DNA of 64,000 nucleotides from Marisa cornuarietis (GCA_004794655.1 SMMW01000535.1:1116001-1180000); one strand, 5' to 3'; shown: positions 11,101-25,901, counted from the stretch's first letter. Program-made: numbers and translations. Notes: generated by a model from the letters alone, not told the origin.

Positions 11101-14100
11101 ATCAATATGACTAAATATCCAATCTGCAGCTCTCTCTACATTGTTGTCCTGAATAAACAAAACAAACCAAAACAAAAAAAACTGTAAAATGTACATGTAG
11201 TATTCCCTTTAAAAGAAGAAACAAATCTTTTAAAAAATGTCAGCTTTGCCTGCAAAGAACATGTTTTAGTAACATCTCTTATCCAATCGATTTCTTTTTT
11301 CTGTCTTGCTTTTTCCTGCTTCCTAATTTTTTCTTTAAACTTATATACTGCAACACAAATATCGATTTAATATAAGTATACATGTACTAACTGTAGCTTT
11401 TAAGGCCTTAGTTGCTTGATCTCGTGTGAATCCCATTGAAGAAATCATGGCTAGTGCTTCTTCACTTGGGATGAACTCTGCACACTTGCTCTTCTGTGTT
11501 CCAGGCAGTGACAAAGGCATCCCAAAATCTGAAAGCAAATAAAGATGCAGTCAAAGAAAACACACCTAAAACTATAAAAATATAGGTACAAAGATAGCTT
11601 ACAAGCAAAAATGAGAAAAAGAGTTGAATAGGACAGATCTTGGCTGTCATAACTTTGAAATCAAAATGCTGCAAATTTTAATGTCTGTGAAAAAAGACCT
11701 AGAATGGTACATATTGCAGCTGGTCATGTTTCTTCAAATGCGAGTTTTCATGCTGGTAACATAAGAAGCTATCTTACCTGAATCGTTTAAGTGCTCCATG
11801 ACCCAGTTCAGTGCTGGCTCAATGCCTGTGTTACTGGTGTAGTAAACAGCCTTGCGACAGCCCTCCAAAGGGAATCCCATTTCCACAAGTTGAAGCACTA
11901 AGCTTTCATCAATTTTTATCCCTAAATTTAAGATAAAATTTTAAAAATATGAAAAAACCCCACAAAATTTATTCTTGTTGCATCTGTTGTCTTTAATAGA
12001 GGTTTTTTGTAAAGATATCAAAAAACAAAAAGAAGGGACCACAACTGTGTACACATACATGCACTCATAGCAGGTGTGAGAGTGTGTGTGTGTGAGTTGG
12101 GGAGAGGGGATTGGTGTTTGACGCTAAGCCAGCAACTAAGGCTTTATCCCAGCAAGGCACCCAGCCCTCTAAACAGATACCACATGCAGAGAAAGAACAC
12201 TGTGCCCGAGACAAGAGCTAAGCCCAGGACAGCCAACCTTCACTGTATTGGTGACAGGCAAAGCGTGTGTGTGTTGTGGGGGGTGGGGAATGGATTAGAG
12301 AATGAGTGGGTGAATTAATGTGCATGTGACAGTCTCTGATTGTCTGCAAGAACGATCCAATGTTATGAGTCACAATGTTGTTCTGGAATCCACCTTTCCA
12401 TGCAAGTCCACATTTCCTCTTTGGCAAAAATACTTGAGATTTTTTCCCCTATCTCCCAAACCTCTCAACTATTTATCGCTATCTGAGTAGTGGTGTCCCC
12501 TTAAGCTAGGTTTTTTTTCTCCCATCCCTTCATGATGTCCTCCCTGCTACCACACTCTCCAATGTATTCAGAATGTTACTGCTCATCTGGTGCTTTGGGT
12601 GCACGAGACTGATCACATCATACCCTACTTCACTTCCAAACTGGACTGTGTTTGCTTTAAATTTCTCCATCAATGTGCTCTTGATTACTGTTCTTCCCTC
12701 CTCACCCTGCCTACTTCATTCAGTGGCTGATACACTCCGACTCCCCATTCACTGCACTATGCTCTGCTCTGTGGTCAGCAAACCTTTGCATATGCTTGGA
12801 GAATTCTTGCCTTGAAGCTGCACCTGTTTATGTGATTTCAAGTGGCTACTTATTTCCCACCCCTTTAAAATGATTTTTCGAACAATCGCCAGGGTCTCAA
12901 ACTGTTTTTATGAGATCAGTGCACTTAACAAGTGTCATAAACTTAAATTTAACCTTGAAGGTTAATATTTTGTTGTGTTAAACAAAGAAGTATGAAACTT
13001 TACTGCTGAATCTTTTCCACTGAACTGTTTGTGTTTTGTATTCAATATTGTTGTTTAGAAGACATTTTAGCCTATAACCTTTTTTCCATATAAAAGCAAT
13101 AAAGTTTTCCATTTACTAATATTGCTTTTTTTATTTTTCATCTCTGCTTGTCTATTGAAATGAAGACAGAGAGAGAGGTTGAGGTAGGGGACAGCAGTAC
13201 AAGCCCAAAGAAAACTAAGAGATATATGTCACTGAAAGAAAAATTATCCCACCTGTTTCTTCTGGGTTATCACAAGGAAGCTCCTCTTCACTTGGCTGCT
13301 TACCTTTCCCACGAATACCAGATAGGTCCAAAATATCGGGCACATCAACTGCAACATCTGTAATGATAGAAACCCAATAAGTCACAGTGTTACAAGTAGG
13401 TTGGGTGAAGGAAAATTGTAAGGGTATCAAACATATACACACAATCCTTACCAAGCTTCTTAGGAACCCAGTCATCTCCTATAGTAAACTTTTTCAGCTG
13501 CACCATAAGATAGTCTGGAAAGGAGGAAAGACGAGTGGTTCTGCAAAGAAAAGGAAAAGATACCAGCTCTGTGGGCATATAAGACATCCTCAAGAATCAG
13601 TATACCAAATTAAAGTGAACAATTGTACAATTCTTGGCTTCTGTATGTTTTCCGTGTTTTCTGTTTTTTCATGTTATCAATTTTTGTTTTTAATCATCAA
13701 AAGTCTGCTTTATACAAAGGCTCACAATATTTTCATGGCTTCCTAATGAGAATAAACCTTCATTAAATTGCACACTTTACATCATTGATACTTGATAAAT
13801 TTCAAGTTTCACACAGAAATGAGAGAGCTTTCAAAACTGACAAACACATTTTAACTCACAACCTTGTAAAATAAGCCTATTTGTAAGTAAGTGGGTGATG
13901 AGCAAAGGCAAACAGAAAAGCCCACTGCCATGTGATTCACAAATCTAGATAAAGCAACCAAAGAGGAACACCAGTCCCACATGTGCACAGATATTTTCTC
14001 TCAGAGCTCAAATGCACCAAAAACATGTACAGATACCACACCACCAACACAAGAGCACCTACTTATGTGCCTGAGTTTTGGCTTGCACAGCAGAGCTGTA

Positions 14101-17100
14101 GAAATCATCCACTATTTCAACAGAAGAGAAAGCATTTATGCATTCATTCAGAGGAATTCTGGGCCGAACCAGTTCTTTTGGATCTCTGCAAGTAAAATGC
14201 GTAAGTTAAGCTCATTTGTGAGATCATTACCTTTTCATGCTTCCTTCAAAAAATTGTAGTCTTCATTCTATCAAATATAATTAGAAGATTTGCATACAAA
14301 TTTTTAAACTGGCTTTGCAGCCCATGATAAACTGCAAACATAATTAAGTATAATATTATTTATTATGTCATTTAAAAAGAAAGTAATGGAATGTTTTACA
14401 TCTGTAATACATTACAATTAAAAGTGTGAACAAAAATTCAGCATCAGCTGGAAGATAACTAATATAAATGATAGTAAAATGGTATTTAAATAAAAGGAAA
14501 CTCATAATATATCAATATAACAACCACTTATTTCCAAGAAGTAGTTTATTCAAAGTAACTATATGGTGAACAGCTAAAATGTGCATACACTTTTTGCCCT
14601 TTTGACTCCAAATCTTGTTTTTTAGCTTCATATGCTGCTACTTCATCTGAAATGTTAAAATGTGACACCTTCATTTGAATTACAAATAAACTTGCAGTCC
14701 AAATGCAAATGTGCACAAGAGACATTAAGGATTATTGCCTGTCTATATTGTAGACACCCAAGCATGATTCTGAAGTGAGCAGATGCTAAAATCCAAATCA
14801 TTCACAACATATTCATAATAATAGTATGCACACATTATGTGCGTTTGCTCTCACACACACCCACAAACATATTCCTTTGGCACTTCTTATCCATCTATCC
14901 CCTCTTCAGTTACATATGCAGCCACACATTCACAGCCAGGTATGCATAAAGAAAGACAATTAAGCGCCCACCTTTGTTAACAGCTGCATCTAAAGGGATG
15001 GGTAAAGGCATAATAAAATCCTCTCTGTGATTGTATTTGACCTTTCCAGACAGGGCACATTGCACACGTTCTTCTACTTGGAATCGCAGACTGTCAGCAG
15101 GGTTTTCTGCTCCTCTGCTGCTTTTCTAACAAAACAATTTACTTTAGAAATTTTGACAAAAATCCATAAATGCAAACTGATTAGGGTTCTGATCAAAATT
15201 CCCTCATGCAACCTGATCAGTGTTAAACAGTTTTAATTCTACATGAACTAAAACCCCTGAACTAATGAAATTCAATGATTAACTAAAAGGGCCTGAATTC
15301 CTTAATCTTTTCATCTTGATCACAGATATCCAGTAGTTTTTAAAGCAGATAACTTCATTTAAATGAGCAAATTGCACAATACGTCTATTATTATGTAAAG
15401 CCACAAGCACATTCATTTGTTGTATATGATCAAATTATAGAGAAATGCACAATTTTTTTTCTGAAAAACCTTACAATAAACAGTTTACACTGATAAAAAA
15501 TATTTGTATTTTATAGCTAGAATATAACTGATGTTGGGCAGATCAGCTACATCCCATGGGCAAGTGAAAATGGGTATAAGGTAAACCTACTGAAATTAGT
15601 TCAACAGTGTTTTGCTGCCTACTGATTTCAGTCACTTTAAACAAAGCACTTCTCTTCTGTGATAACAGTTGCCTGGTGCAATTAATGATTACTGTTCTCT
15701 AAATCTTTTGTTAAAAATCAGTTTTGTTGTATTTACATTTTTATGAATCACCAGACTATAAAATTCTTCGGCTAAGGTGTTGAGTATTATTGTCACAATT
15801 TGCATCTACAATCTATGGTTAATACTTGTAATAAGACCATATGCATGCTAACTCACATGCACATTAATTCACTCCGCATTCTCTAAGCCATCTCTCTCTC
15901 ACTCTTACACACACAATCTGCACTGAGTGCATGTATGTGCACACAGTGGCTCTCCCCTCGATTCTGCACACAAACCTCTATTAAGGACAACAGATGCAGC
16001 AAAAATTCTTGAGCATCTTGCTGGCGCTTTGTTGAGAATTCTGGATGCCCACGGCCAACTTGATTTTTGAACATTTGAGGTCTGATTCCTGTAGGGGGCT
16101 GTAAAAACACAAAAAGGAGTTGATGCATTTGTTCAGCAATTAAAAAATGTCTAGTTATCCTACAGATTGACAGACAGCTGTATAAGTTAGCCAGAAATAA
16201 ATATGTGTGTGCTGTAAAAAAAAAGGCTAAAACGTTATTTGTACAGGGGCAGCTAGAGGCTGCAAGTGGAAATCCCAGAAAGACTTTTAATATTGTAAAC
16301 AGCTTGTTGGTTAAGAACGGAACTAGTCCGGTTCTTCCTGAGGTGGATGTCAAGTCAGCTGCTGATCAGCTGTCTTCCTTCTTTGTTAATAAGATAAAGG
16401 AAATTAGTGCTGAACTTGAGAGTGCAGCTTGTGAGTTGCCAGAGTGTGAGGAAGACTATTCTGTGCCATTTGCTGGTGTTCCGCTGACTTCTTTCACGTC
16501 TATTGATGTGAGCTACTTGAGGAAACTTGTAGCGAGATCAACTAAAACTTCATGTGCTGTGGATCCTGTACCAACTAAATTTATTATTCAACTTTTGGAC
16601 ATTTTATTTCCTGTCATTTTGGACTTTATTAATGCCAGGATGAGAGCAGGTTGTGTTCCACGGTGTTTTAAACAGGCCGTTGTGAAGCCCTTGTTGAAAA
16701 AGGCAAACCTGAATCCCTCTGACTGTAAAAACTATCGTCCAGTATCAAATTTATCATATGTTTCCAAGCCACTTGAGAGGGTGGTCGCAGAGCAGCTTAT
16801 GTCCCATTTTATTACTTATGGCTGCCTAGATAAATTTCAGTCAGCATGTCGTCCTGGCTTCAGCACAGAAACTGCTCTTCTACGTGTGACCAATGACATT
16901 CTTTGTAGTGCCAACTCTGGCAACTTAGTGCTTTTAGTATTACTTGACCTGAGAAGTGCGTTTGACACGATCAACCACAGCCTGCTGCTCCAGAGACTGT
17001 TGTCAGAGGCTAGTATGCAGGGTGCTGCGCTGCAGTGGATTGACTCCTATCTTGCTGACAGATCTCAGAGGGTGACTGTCGGCTCTGCGAGCTCTGAGGC

Positions 17101-20100
17101 AGTTCCTCTGGTGTGTGGCGTACCACAGGGATCCGTTCTGGGTCCTTTATTATTTTCGGGATATACTTCACAGCTAGGACAGGTAATTGAACGCTTTCAG
17201 ATGGGATGTCAGTTCTTTGCTGACGGCACACAGATTCTGAACAGTTTTCCCCCTGACCCAGCAGTGGCTAGGATTGCGCTTCAACGACTTGAATCTTGTT
17301 GTGTTGCGGTGAAGGCCTGGATGACCAGGAATCATCTTAAACTCAATGACGACAAGACAGAAGCGTTACTGTGCGGCCCCAAGGTCAGATAGGAGCAGAT
17401 CAGCATTAGTCGGTGACGCTTCCATAGCCTTTGCTGACTGTGTACGGGACCTAGGGCTGTTTATTGATGCAGAGTTCTCCATGTGCAACCATGTGGCAAA
17501 ATCCTATTATTTTTTTAGGACTTTAGGTAGATTACGGCCCATGCTGACTCAAGCTGCTGCCAACTCACTTGCTGTGGCTACCATCATATCGAGATTGGAC
17601 TACTGCAATAGTGCATTGTGGGGTATACCTGCTACGCAGTTGGATCGACTCCAAAGAGTTCAAAACACTGCCGCCAGGATTGTCACCTGTGCAAAGTCGT
17701 CCACTGAGCACATCACCCCTATCCTACAGAGCCTTCACTGGCTCCCAGTGAACAAGCGCATTGACCACAAAGTGCTTTTGATTGCTCAGTCCTGCATGTT
17801 CAAGACTGCTCCCGACTATTTACAAAAGGTAGTTCCTCCTTACAAGCCGTCATGTTGCCTACACTCTGGCTCCCAGTCACGCTTCTGTCTCCCTGCAGTG
17901 GAAGACACAAACAAGAAGCGCACTGGAGCCAGGGACTTCAAAAACGCGGCACCTAAGCTGTGGAATGCTCTGCCATCATCACTGTCCACCATCACCTCAC
18001 CAACCATGTTTCGAAAAAGACTGAAGACCCATCTGTTTAGTTAAGACGGACTTAAACTTAAACAACCAAGCGAATTTGTCTTTATTTTTTTACTTTTCTG
18101 GTGTTTTATCTATTTATTTACTTAATTTTTTTATTTATTTTGTTTTTGCTGCGCAATGACCATTCTTCTGAATGGATACCTGCGCATTACATATGGACAT
18201 CATCATCATCATCATCATCATCCTCAAACTGTTCTATTCCTGGCCTGACATAATGCAAGCAGAGTGCATAAAAGTTAACTCAGTATGGACACATCTACCC
18301 AGCTGAGCTGTAGCTATGAAGACGTTTGCATCTGCAGGTGCAAACTATATAGGACGAGTGCACATTATGGTGATTTTAGATCTTCAAAACAAAATCTTGC
18401 TCAAACATGATTCATCAAAGTATTTTCCCACTGCACGCTTGACATTGCACATCATGGAGGTTTTCATGTAAAGCTGTAGTAGAAAAATAGTTCCTTCATC
18501 GAGTTCTTTTCTTTTTTTTTTAAATAGAGAACTAACTAAAGCACACAGTACTGACAGAATGGCTAAAAACAAGACAAATAACCCCAACATAACTCCAACA
18601 GCATGCCTTGCCTCTTCAAATGCCTCTTGCAAACAATTTCATGTTAAATGTTTAAAGAACACCCAAAACCTACTGGAATGAAATCACCAGCACTTTCCGT
18701 TGGAGGCTTGGAGTAATCACCTGACAGAAGACCATAGCCAAGCTTTGCCCTGTTAGCCAAATCAACAAAATCAAAATTAATATTATTTTCATAAACAGAC
18801 GATGAAAGCACAAACTGTATTAAGTTCTGCATGCAAATGATTACAACATGGCCTATAAACTAATAGGAAGCATTTTTAAATACTGTGACTGTTTTTTTTT
18901 TTAACTGTGGCAATAATGTATATTTTAAACATTGTGATTTTACTAAAATAGATTTTTTTTAAATGACACATTTAAAAAGAAAAATTTTGCTAGCATAGAA
19001 CTATCAAAATAATGGTGGCACTTACATTTGCACTGTGAAGTCTGCTGTTGGATTGGCTGGAGAATTTACAAAGATCTCTTCTATCTTGTCAACATATCTG
19101 CAATTCACACCCCCCGCCCCAAACAAGATTATTCTTATTATGGAATGTAAATTTCTGCTTGTGTAGATTTACTATAGTGCAATGCTGGTTACAGATCACT
19201 GACCAACTTCTCTCTCTCACACACATCTCATAACCTCTTTTTTCTAGACACTTTCTGCACTCTACTGGTCTGTTTGAGCTCTTCCATGTAGATTTACAAT
19301 ATCGCAAAAAACTACATTCATAAGAAACTTTATATAGTAAAACACTGTATTTACATACTTTTATTTCACTATGTATGTATGCATGTTTGACTGTCGAATT
19401 TTGTAATCAATTTTTCACCCAATTCATCCTAGTAGAACTCTGAAATTTGCACCATTACTCATTTCCGGGGATAATGCAATATTAATTAATTTTCAGCACT
19501 CCAGAAGTAGTAAATACTTTTCTTAAATTTAATTTTGTATAACTTATGGGTCTAGTTAGGAGAGATCGGTAACTGCTACTCTAGGACTAGGAAACTATAG
19601 GTTATTCCTCTACTTCATCATACAAGAAGGAAATAAAGTCATAAAGCAGACGGGAAAAACAAAAAATCAATAACAGCATTAAAAAATCAACAGTTCTTTC
19701 CCTTGGATGATTGCATTTAACAAACGAAACCAAAAAAACCCCATAAAACAAAAGCCGTAATCCTTTAGAGAGATAAAATAACCCTGGCATGCAGAACCGT
19801 GTGTATGTTTGCTGTTAAGTTCCCGTGTGTGTCACACAGTCTGAATGGTGATCAGAATAAAAAAATGCAATATTAAATTATTTCCAAGACGCCTAGAAAA
19901 GAAGAGGCAAAAGCATCAGGAGAAATTATCGTCAGAGACTGAAACCGAGAAGTGTTTGCGACTGGAAGAGCACCATGATAAAAAAAAAAGACTGAAAACT
20001 TTCAAATAAAATGAGTAAAAAAAATATAAAATATGTTTAAAAACACACTTTTTTAAAATGCACTAAAAAGGGTAAAATAATTTTTCCCTAGGTCTCAGGA

Positions 20101-23100
20101 TTTTCTTTAAGACAAATAACTTAAAATATAAAAGTGTGAGGGGCTATTAGAAAGGTGATCAGCAGTGCCCCTCACTCTTTCCTATTTTAAATTACATTTC
20201 TACCCAAAACCATATCCCACCAGCCATATCAAACCCTATCTAAGTCGAATAAACACTGTCATCATGAACCTATTGTCCCATGCATACCAACATTGAAAGT
20301 CAAATCAACTTAGGCTAATTAAATTATCAAGCCACATGTTTCATGTTGACTGAATGTGTACATATACATTTGATAGGAAACTCCAGAATAAATGGCGTCA
20401 TGACCATGGCAGGATTGATTTAACTCAGGCAGATGGTCAATATGGCTGGGGTGATATGGTTTGGGCCAAAATGACTGGTGACCAATGAGCAAGCAGCCTG
20501 TATAGAAGCAGTCCATTTTAAAATTATTTTTAACACATGACTTCTACAAAAAAGTTGTAACAGAGTACATAATGTTAGTCCTAAGTTGTTCTGGGGATAT
20601 TATTGTAATAAAGATGATGGTTATAGCGAAATATATCTGCAAAAACTTGTTTCGGTCATCTCTAAAGGTGGGGGTGGGGGTGCAATATGGAAAGTCTTAA
20701 TAGATTTTACTGTATTTTAATAATTTCCTTATCTAAATTAGTCTAACTTATGTCTGTTTCAGTCAAACTAAAGCAGGTGTAGTTTTAAAAATATATATAA
20801 ATTTGGGACACACTTTAAAATAAACTAGGGGGAAGAATTATCCACCATGAGAGTAAACGTTGTAAGCACAATAATGAAGCCAAAATAAAAAATAATAACA
20901 TCTACCTTTTTCTGAAATCCGGAATGGTGAAAAGAACTTGCATGACTGAATTCATATAGCAACTATTGCCAAGGTTGCGTATGCCTGTATATCCAGGCCC
21001 ATACAGAGGAGTCAAATTGCTTCCTGCTTCTTGAATCACATCCCATTCTCCAATCCGCTGGTTAAGATCAATTTCAAGTTCTACCATTGTTTTATCTGTC
21101 TGGAACACATTGGCAAGCAAAGTGCACAAATGAAAAGGGCTCGATGAGAAGGGCCAATTTGTGCCTGTACACTGTAGGAAAGCATACTAATTTATTATGT
21201 TTCAAAAACTCACTGTATATCTGTGAAGAACCTATGGTTAAAGATCCTTAAATACAAGTATAAAAATTCAGTTTCAAAAATATCTCATACCAAGCACCAA
21301 AGTATGTATTCAAAACCTGAATCAACCAACCTTTTCAAGAGCTGCAATATTAATGCCAAAGTGACCCAGATGTTTTGAAAGGTAAGGGTCTTCAACCATG
21401 TCATCCTCATCATAGGAGTACACATCTGTAACAGTAAAATCACAGTTATGGTAAAACCTAAAATTTGACAATTTTGTTTTCTTCTCACCTTTCCACAAGC
21501 ATGGCATTCTGACATGAGAATAAAAGGAGAATCAAAACATCAAATTACATTTGTTACAGCAAATGATCTCATATATATTCTAGTTTGTTTATCATTCAGA
21601 TACTTAGGTATTCACAAACTTCAGGCATTTAAAAAAAAATTATAAAAGCCATGGGCTCACTCAAATCTTTTGTTACTTTTTGCAAATTGTCCTTGACAGT
21701 TGTTAAACAACAGGCAAATATGAATCACCTATTTCTTCTGCTTCAAAACTGCTCACTTTTATACTAAAATCGTGTCTCTGATTTGTAATGCTTCTTTCAC
21801 ACTGACGAGTGAACTGTATTGTCTAGATGCCATTTTTTTTTTAACGGAAAGGGAAGATTGAAAAATCTGGGCACTTCCATTAACATAATTCTGTTTACCA
21901 GGTAATGAATGAAACTCAATTCAAAGATGTTTATGTAAATCTATAATAGTGTTTTAGCCCATTTGTACACATTGCACTTACGTGAAATAATTAAAGCATA
22001 TAGCATACAGCTTAGGAAGCAATTCAGACTTTGTAAAGTTTTCAAGTACTGTGCATACAATATTGCATTTGCAATGCAATACAGGTTGTGTACAGCACAC
22101 ATCTGCAATGTTTTGAATGAGTTAACTAAATAAAATTTTTTGAAGTAGCTTTAACTTTCTTGTGAGACCAAAAAAATCTATTCAAACTGTATATGTCTAA
22201 AAAAGGGATACTGCGACAGAAATCCTGATTAATTCCATAAGCATGATATAGTTTCTTTTAAAAGGTTGATTTAGATGGGTAAATTCTGAAGATGATGCAG
22301 ACACATGATGGTTTGTTATGCATTTTCAGATAGGTTCAAGGAAATGGCATAGGGTAAACAATACTCTGATTTCCTTACCACGTAAAATTAAGATCATGAC
22401 TTACCACCACCAGAGGGTGTAATTGTCCCTAGTTTGACAGCCAGAGGATGAGCAACTTTTTTATAGTGCTCTAATGCATGGTTATTTCCACCTGTACCAT
22501 CAAAAAACCGACGGCCACACAAAATAGAACCATCTGTTAAGTTAAGCCAGAGGTTTGTAGTCAGGTCACACTCTTCACATTTCCAGCCTGTTGGGGGAAT
22601 GCGCTTACTATTGTTCAGCTGAAGAAGATTTTCCGCATGTCTGAAATGGAAATTAAATGTTATTTGTGCCTCACAAAGTCTCAATGGCCTAATAAGATGG
22701 TGATTTTTGCAAGCTTCAGGTTTCGCAATAAAGACATTTACCACGAAGAAAGGGAAAGAAAAAAGGAAAAGGAATGTAGAGATAAGGTTTTGGCAAGGAT
22801 CAGGAAGAGAGAGGGGACTCTGGAATCTAACGTTGTAAAATAACTTTCCATTCTTCACTTCCATGTTTGCTTTCCTTTTAAAACAGATTAAAATTTGCAA
22901 GGAATTGTGATAGATGACTGAAGACAAGTTATGAAAAAAGAAATTATTTGAAACTGTACTTGGAAACTTTAAGCTTCTCTCCTTCCCATGTGCCAGCCAT
23001 TGCAGCAGCTTCTTCCATTTTACAAGCATCTTCTGCTGACAAGATCATGCTGGCTGATAGCTGAACCTTAAAACAGTTATATGTGTAGGTGTAAGAGATG

Positions 23101-25901
23101 AAGTCATATTTTAATGTGAACTCAATCCCACTTATTTTATTAATTTAAAACAAAAAAGAAACAACAAAGAAATCTCTTCCAATATTGGATGCTAGGATTG
23201 AAATTCAAATCCAAATATGAAGATATGCTGCCTATCAAAAATATTGGAAAAGCAAGTAAACGAGAAAAGATCATGTGATGCTCTGCTGGATCCAATACTT
23301 ATGAAAGGTAGGTAATGATATCACATCACATCATCTTCAAATGCCAGCATTCACCAAAACAATCAATTTACCATATTTCATTTTAAAAGCTGAAATATGT
23401 TACTTATGCAACAAACCCAACCATTATCAGGACTTCTTTTTTTCTGTGTCTATCTCTTTACCTATCTCTTTCATTCTTCACTCACTTTCTCACTAATTCA
23501 CTCTCTCTCACACACACATATGCATATAAAAGACACACAAATATATCACTGAAAGAATCCATGACATGCATAAGCTTTGAATCAATTATAATAAATATAA
23601 AATATTTAAAGGAAGTAATATGAGATAATAAGATTAAATGCTGTCATACAGATCTTTCTAAGCTCAACTGAAATGTGTGTAATGCTTACCACTTCTGGCA
23701 GCTCTGGGTTAGGGTATGGAAGTTTATACCATTGAGGAAGCAAAACAACAGCTGTTTCTTCTTGAAATATAAACTTCTTTTCATCCACTTGGAAACCCCC
23801 TTCTACACCTGTAACATATTATGAATCTATCCATCTATTTCAAATTAATCAAATTACACATGACAATAAAGTAAGAGAGAAAATAAATTTGAATGGATTC
23901 TTTTTCTTTTCCTTACTTCCATATAATACACATCAATCTACTGAGATAAAATCATTCAAAAATATGGAAATACAGTGTAACTTAAATAATAAAAAAGCTA
24001 TAATTTCTGAAGGCATTAAAATAAATATTTCTTGATAAAATATCTGTTACCTGAATAATAAAACCATGATATATTCATCAAAAGCATATTTTACTTTCAC
24101 AAAAGCTGGTATAAGATAAATGAAACTCATAAAAAATCATTTATCTATGCACATATACAATTATCATAAATAAATCAACCCCCTGTCCACTAAATCAGCC
24201 ACTCAAACAACAGTCACCTGAACTTCCCCATCTCACAACTGCGACTACTCTAAAAGCTCTTGAGAATGCAACAAATCTGTTTATATATGTCCTTCCATTG
24301 TACTTAAAATAAAACATTGGCCTTCCTGTTTTCTAAGCAAAGCCTTTGCTGGACATTCCACAGAATAAAATGGTCCAGCAATACCAAGAGTAGTTTTAAG
24401 TTCACAGGAACAACCCCCCAAAAAAGAGCTTTAAAAACCCACCAATGGCCATTTTCGTAGGTTTATTTTCTGAAGTTGCAGGATCTTGAGGAATCTGACA
24501 AACAATTGATACTGGTAATAAAAATATAGACAAAATTCAAAGATGGCAGTTGCTAACAATTTTAATAGTATAATACCAATCATGTAACCTTCATTCTTCT
24601 CATATTTTTTCAATGGATAAACAAAACATCAATTTTGTACAATTTGATGATTATTCCCTTTAAATGTATACAAGAATTTAATTAAAGGCTAACTGTAGTC
24701 AAATATAAGTTGGACAGGTTAATGGAACATAACACTGTCATTAACTGCTGTAAAAAACATTGAAATTACTTTTTTACGGTAAACACAAGTGGACTGACCT
24801 AATATCTGGAATCTGAAGCAGCAGACAAACAGACTTAAGCATATGTTCATGAGGTATTGCCATGATAATAAACCTAATTCTGAGTTTTATGAGGTCAGAG
24901 GGAATGGGGTTTACAGCTTTTTCCATGATATATGTGATGATTCCAATGTCAAAGTTTCTAATAAATTAACCCATGGCTTAGCCTTAAAAGCTTATGGTAC
25001 ATAGATTTTTGTTTATGAAAATTAGTATGCCATACCTCATAAGCAAAGCAACAGACAAACAAGACAGACACAGAGGATAAAAGTTAAGAGGTGCAAGAGA
25101 GATGTCATTTTAGAATGATGACATAAAGACTACTACTGCTCTAATGATGAAAATGTAAAGAAATGATATGAAAGTTTCCATGAGGCTAATGAAGAATGAA
25201 CAGTAATATGGTTTAGTGTAAACTTCAGTTGAGAAAAAGCATTTGACCTCTTTTCTCCAACGCCTTAGATGAAGAAAGATACCATTGCCAGTTTTAGCAA
25301 AATATGGTTCGATGAAACGTTTCCCTAGTCCGAGGAATGAAGTCATGCAAATGTACAGACCAGTTTCACTTTCCTGAAACGAAGTACACATGATACATTA
25401 AGCATCGTAATCAAATAATCTTAACTACCCTTTTTGATGTTTTGATTTTGATATGAATTTTTTCAACATTCTTAAAGAGTAATGATTAACCTTACAATGC
25501 AATTTAGCTGCGTATTCTTTTCTCCCCAACTTCTGATACGCAACAGTCAATAGTAACTTGCAGACACAATTTCACAAGCACGGTAGTAAAAGTTTCCAAA
25601 TATATATATATATAAACACACATTCATGCACACACATATACACACACAATGTTCAAAGAAATACCATTAGACAAAATAAAGTTACCACTGATAATTCTGC
25701 CTGTGATGAAAATTTGGCCTGATTGGTCTGCAAGTACCCAGAGAAATAACGTCAACAGGTCTGACATAAATTCGACGTACAAATTAAATCACTTACAGGG
25801 TTGTCGAAAGAAAATGCACATTCATCTTTGTAGACTTTTTCTCCGCCAAGAGGAGTTCTAATTTGCGGCAACCGCTTTTTAAGTTCCTCCATTGCGTCCA
25901 T
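8198..25901 (-). CDS. USP5: Ubiquitin carboxyl-terminal hydrolase 5 (isopeptidase T)
   Basis: Cytosolic/nuclear cysteine protease that disassembles free polyubiquitin chains. Twenty exons join in frame to 807 aa (human about 835-858): 25797-25901, 25248-25373, 24443-24494, 23690-23808, 22960-23066, 22405-22640, 21331-21425, 20906-21099, 19026-19097, 18674-18749, 15976-16098, 14972-15125, 14589-14646, 14063-14185, 13452-13540, 13253-13357, 11778-11921, 11392-11528, 11013-11148 and 8198-8370. The ZnF-UBP domain (about 171-260) keeps C191, C194, C211, H224 and the ubiquitin-tail Arg R213. The Cys box [15 protein letters not shown] gives C327. The His box [13 protein letters not shown] gives H769. 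Two UBA domains ([22 protein letters not shown]) lie between. I chose the start MDAMEELKK because upstream codons do not resemble the family. The exon 2 donor (gtcaaa) is weak. Intron 10 carries a LINE on the opposite strand. Most invertebrates have one gene for vertebrate USP5 and USP13. Confidence 0.95.
8723..8806 (-). pseudogene. Partial duplicate of USP5 exon 19 with broken splice donor
   Basis: 84 bp match 10990-11073 without gaps and with three differences. The copy covers the last 61 bp of exon 19 and 23 bp of the following intron. The GT donor (plus-strand ac at 11011-11012) reads AT in the copy (plus-strand at at 8744-8745). It has no acceptor and lies in the last intron, so it should not be used. 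Confidence 0.92.
8990..10020 (-). other. Decayed, unrecognised coding-like stretch in the last USP5 intron
   Basis: Minus-strand open pieces occur at 9554-9823 ([18 protein letters not shown]) and 9046-9234 ([16 protein letters not shown], then [20 protein letters not shown]), separated by stops. Composition is less AT-rich than the flanks. This may be a decayed transposon or retrocopy. I cannot name it. Confidence 0.3.
10030..10560 (-). mobile_element. LINE ORF1-like relic in the last USP5 intron
   Basis: The minus strand carries [15 protein letters not shown], then a shifted [20 protein letters not shown] and [10 protein letters not shown]. This matches the coiled-coil-to-RRM junction of LINE ORF1 proteins (RRNN[VI]I.G style). 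Downstream text [16 protein letters not shown] may be the second half. Frames are broken. Confidence 0.55.
12108..12262 (-). repeat. tRNA-derived SINE, copy 2
   Basis: The 3' tail (complement of ttggtgtttgacgctaagcc), the body (complement of agataccacatgcagagaaa) and the B-box region match the other copies. The A-box end is lost into a GT-rich tract. It lies in USP5 intron 16. Confidence 0.85.
12540..12900 (+). mobile_element. Possible LINE C-terminal relic
   Basis: Frames give [11 protein letters not shown] and [12 protein letters not shown] pieces that resemble the LDYCN and LK.HLF motifs of CR1/L2-type polymerases. The evidence is short and frameshifted. Confidence 0.4.
16180..18222 (+). 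mobile_element. 5'-truncated CR1/L2-like non-LTR retrotransposon (inactive)
   Basis: It lies in USP5 intron 10 on the opposite strand. Frame 1 (16205-17392) encodes the reverse transcriptase fingers and palm: [33 protein letters not shown] (motif A Asp kept), [13 protein letters not shown] and FFADGTQIL. The last should read [FY]ADD, so the second catalytic Asp is Gly. A one-base-type frameshift near 17380 moves the rest to 17346-18044, which encodes the thumb and C-terminal region [28 protein letters not shown] and [12 protein letters not shown]. The endonuclease and ORF1 are missing. The 3' end runs into (CAT)n at 18199-18222. Clade assignment rests on motif style and needs a tree. Confidence 0.92.
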
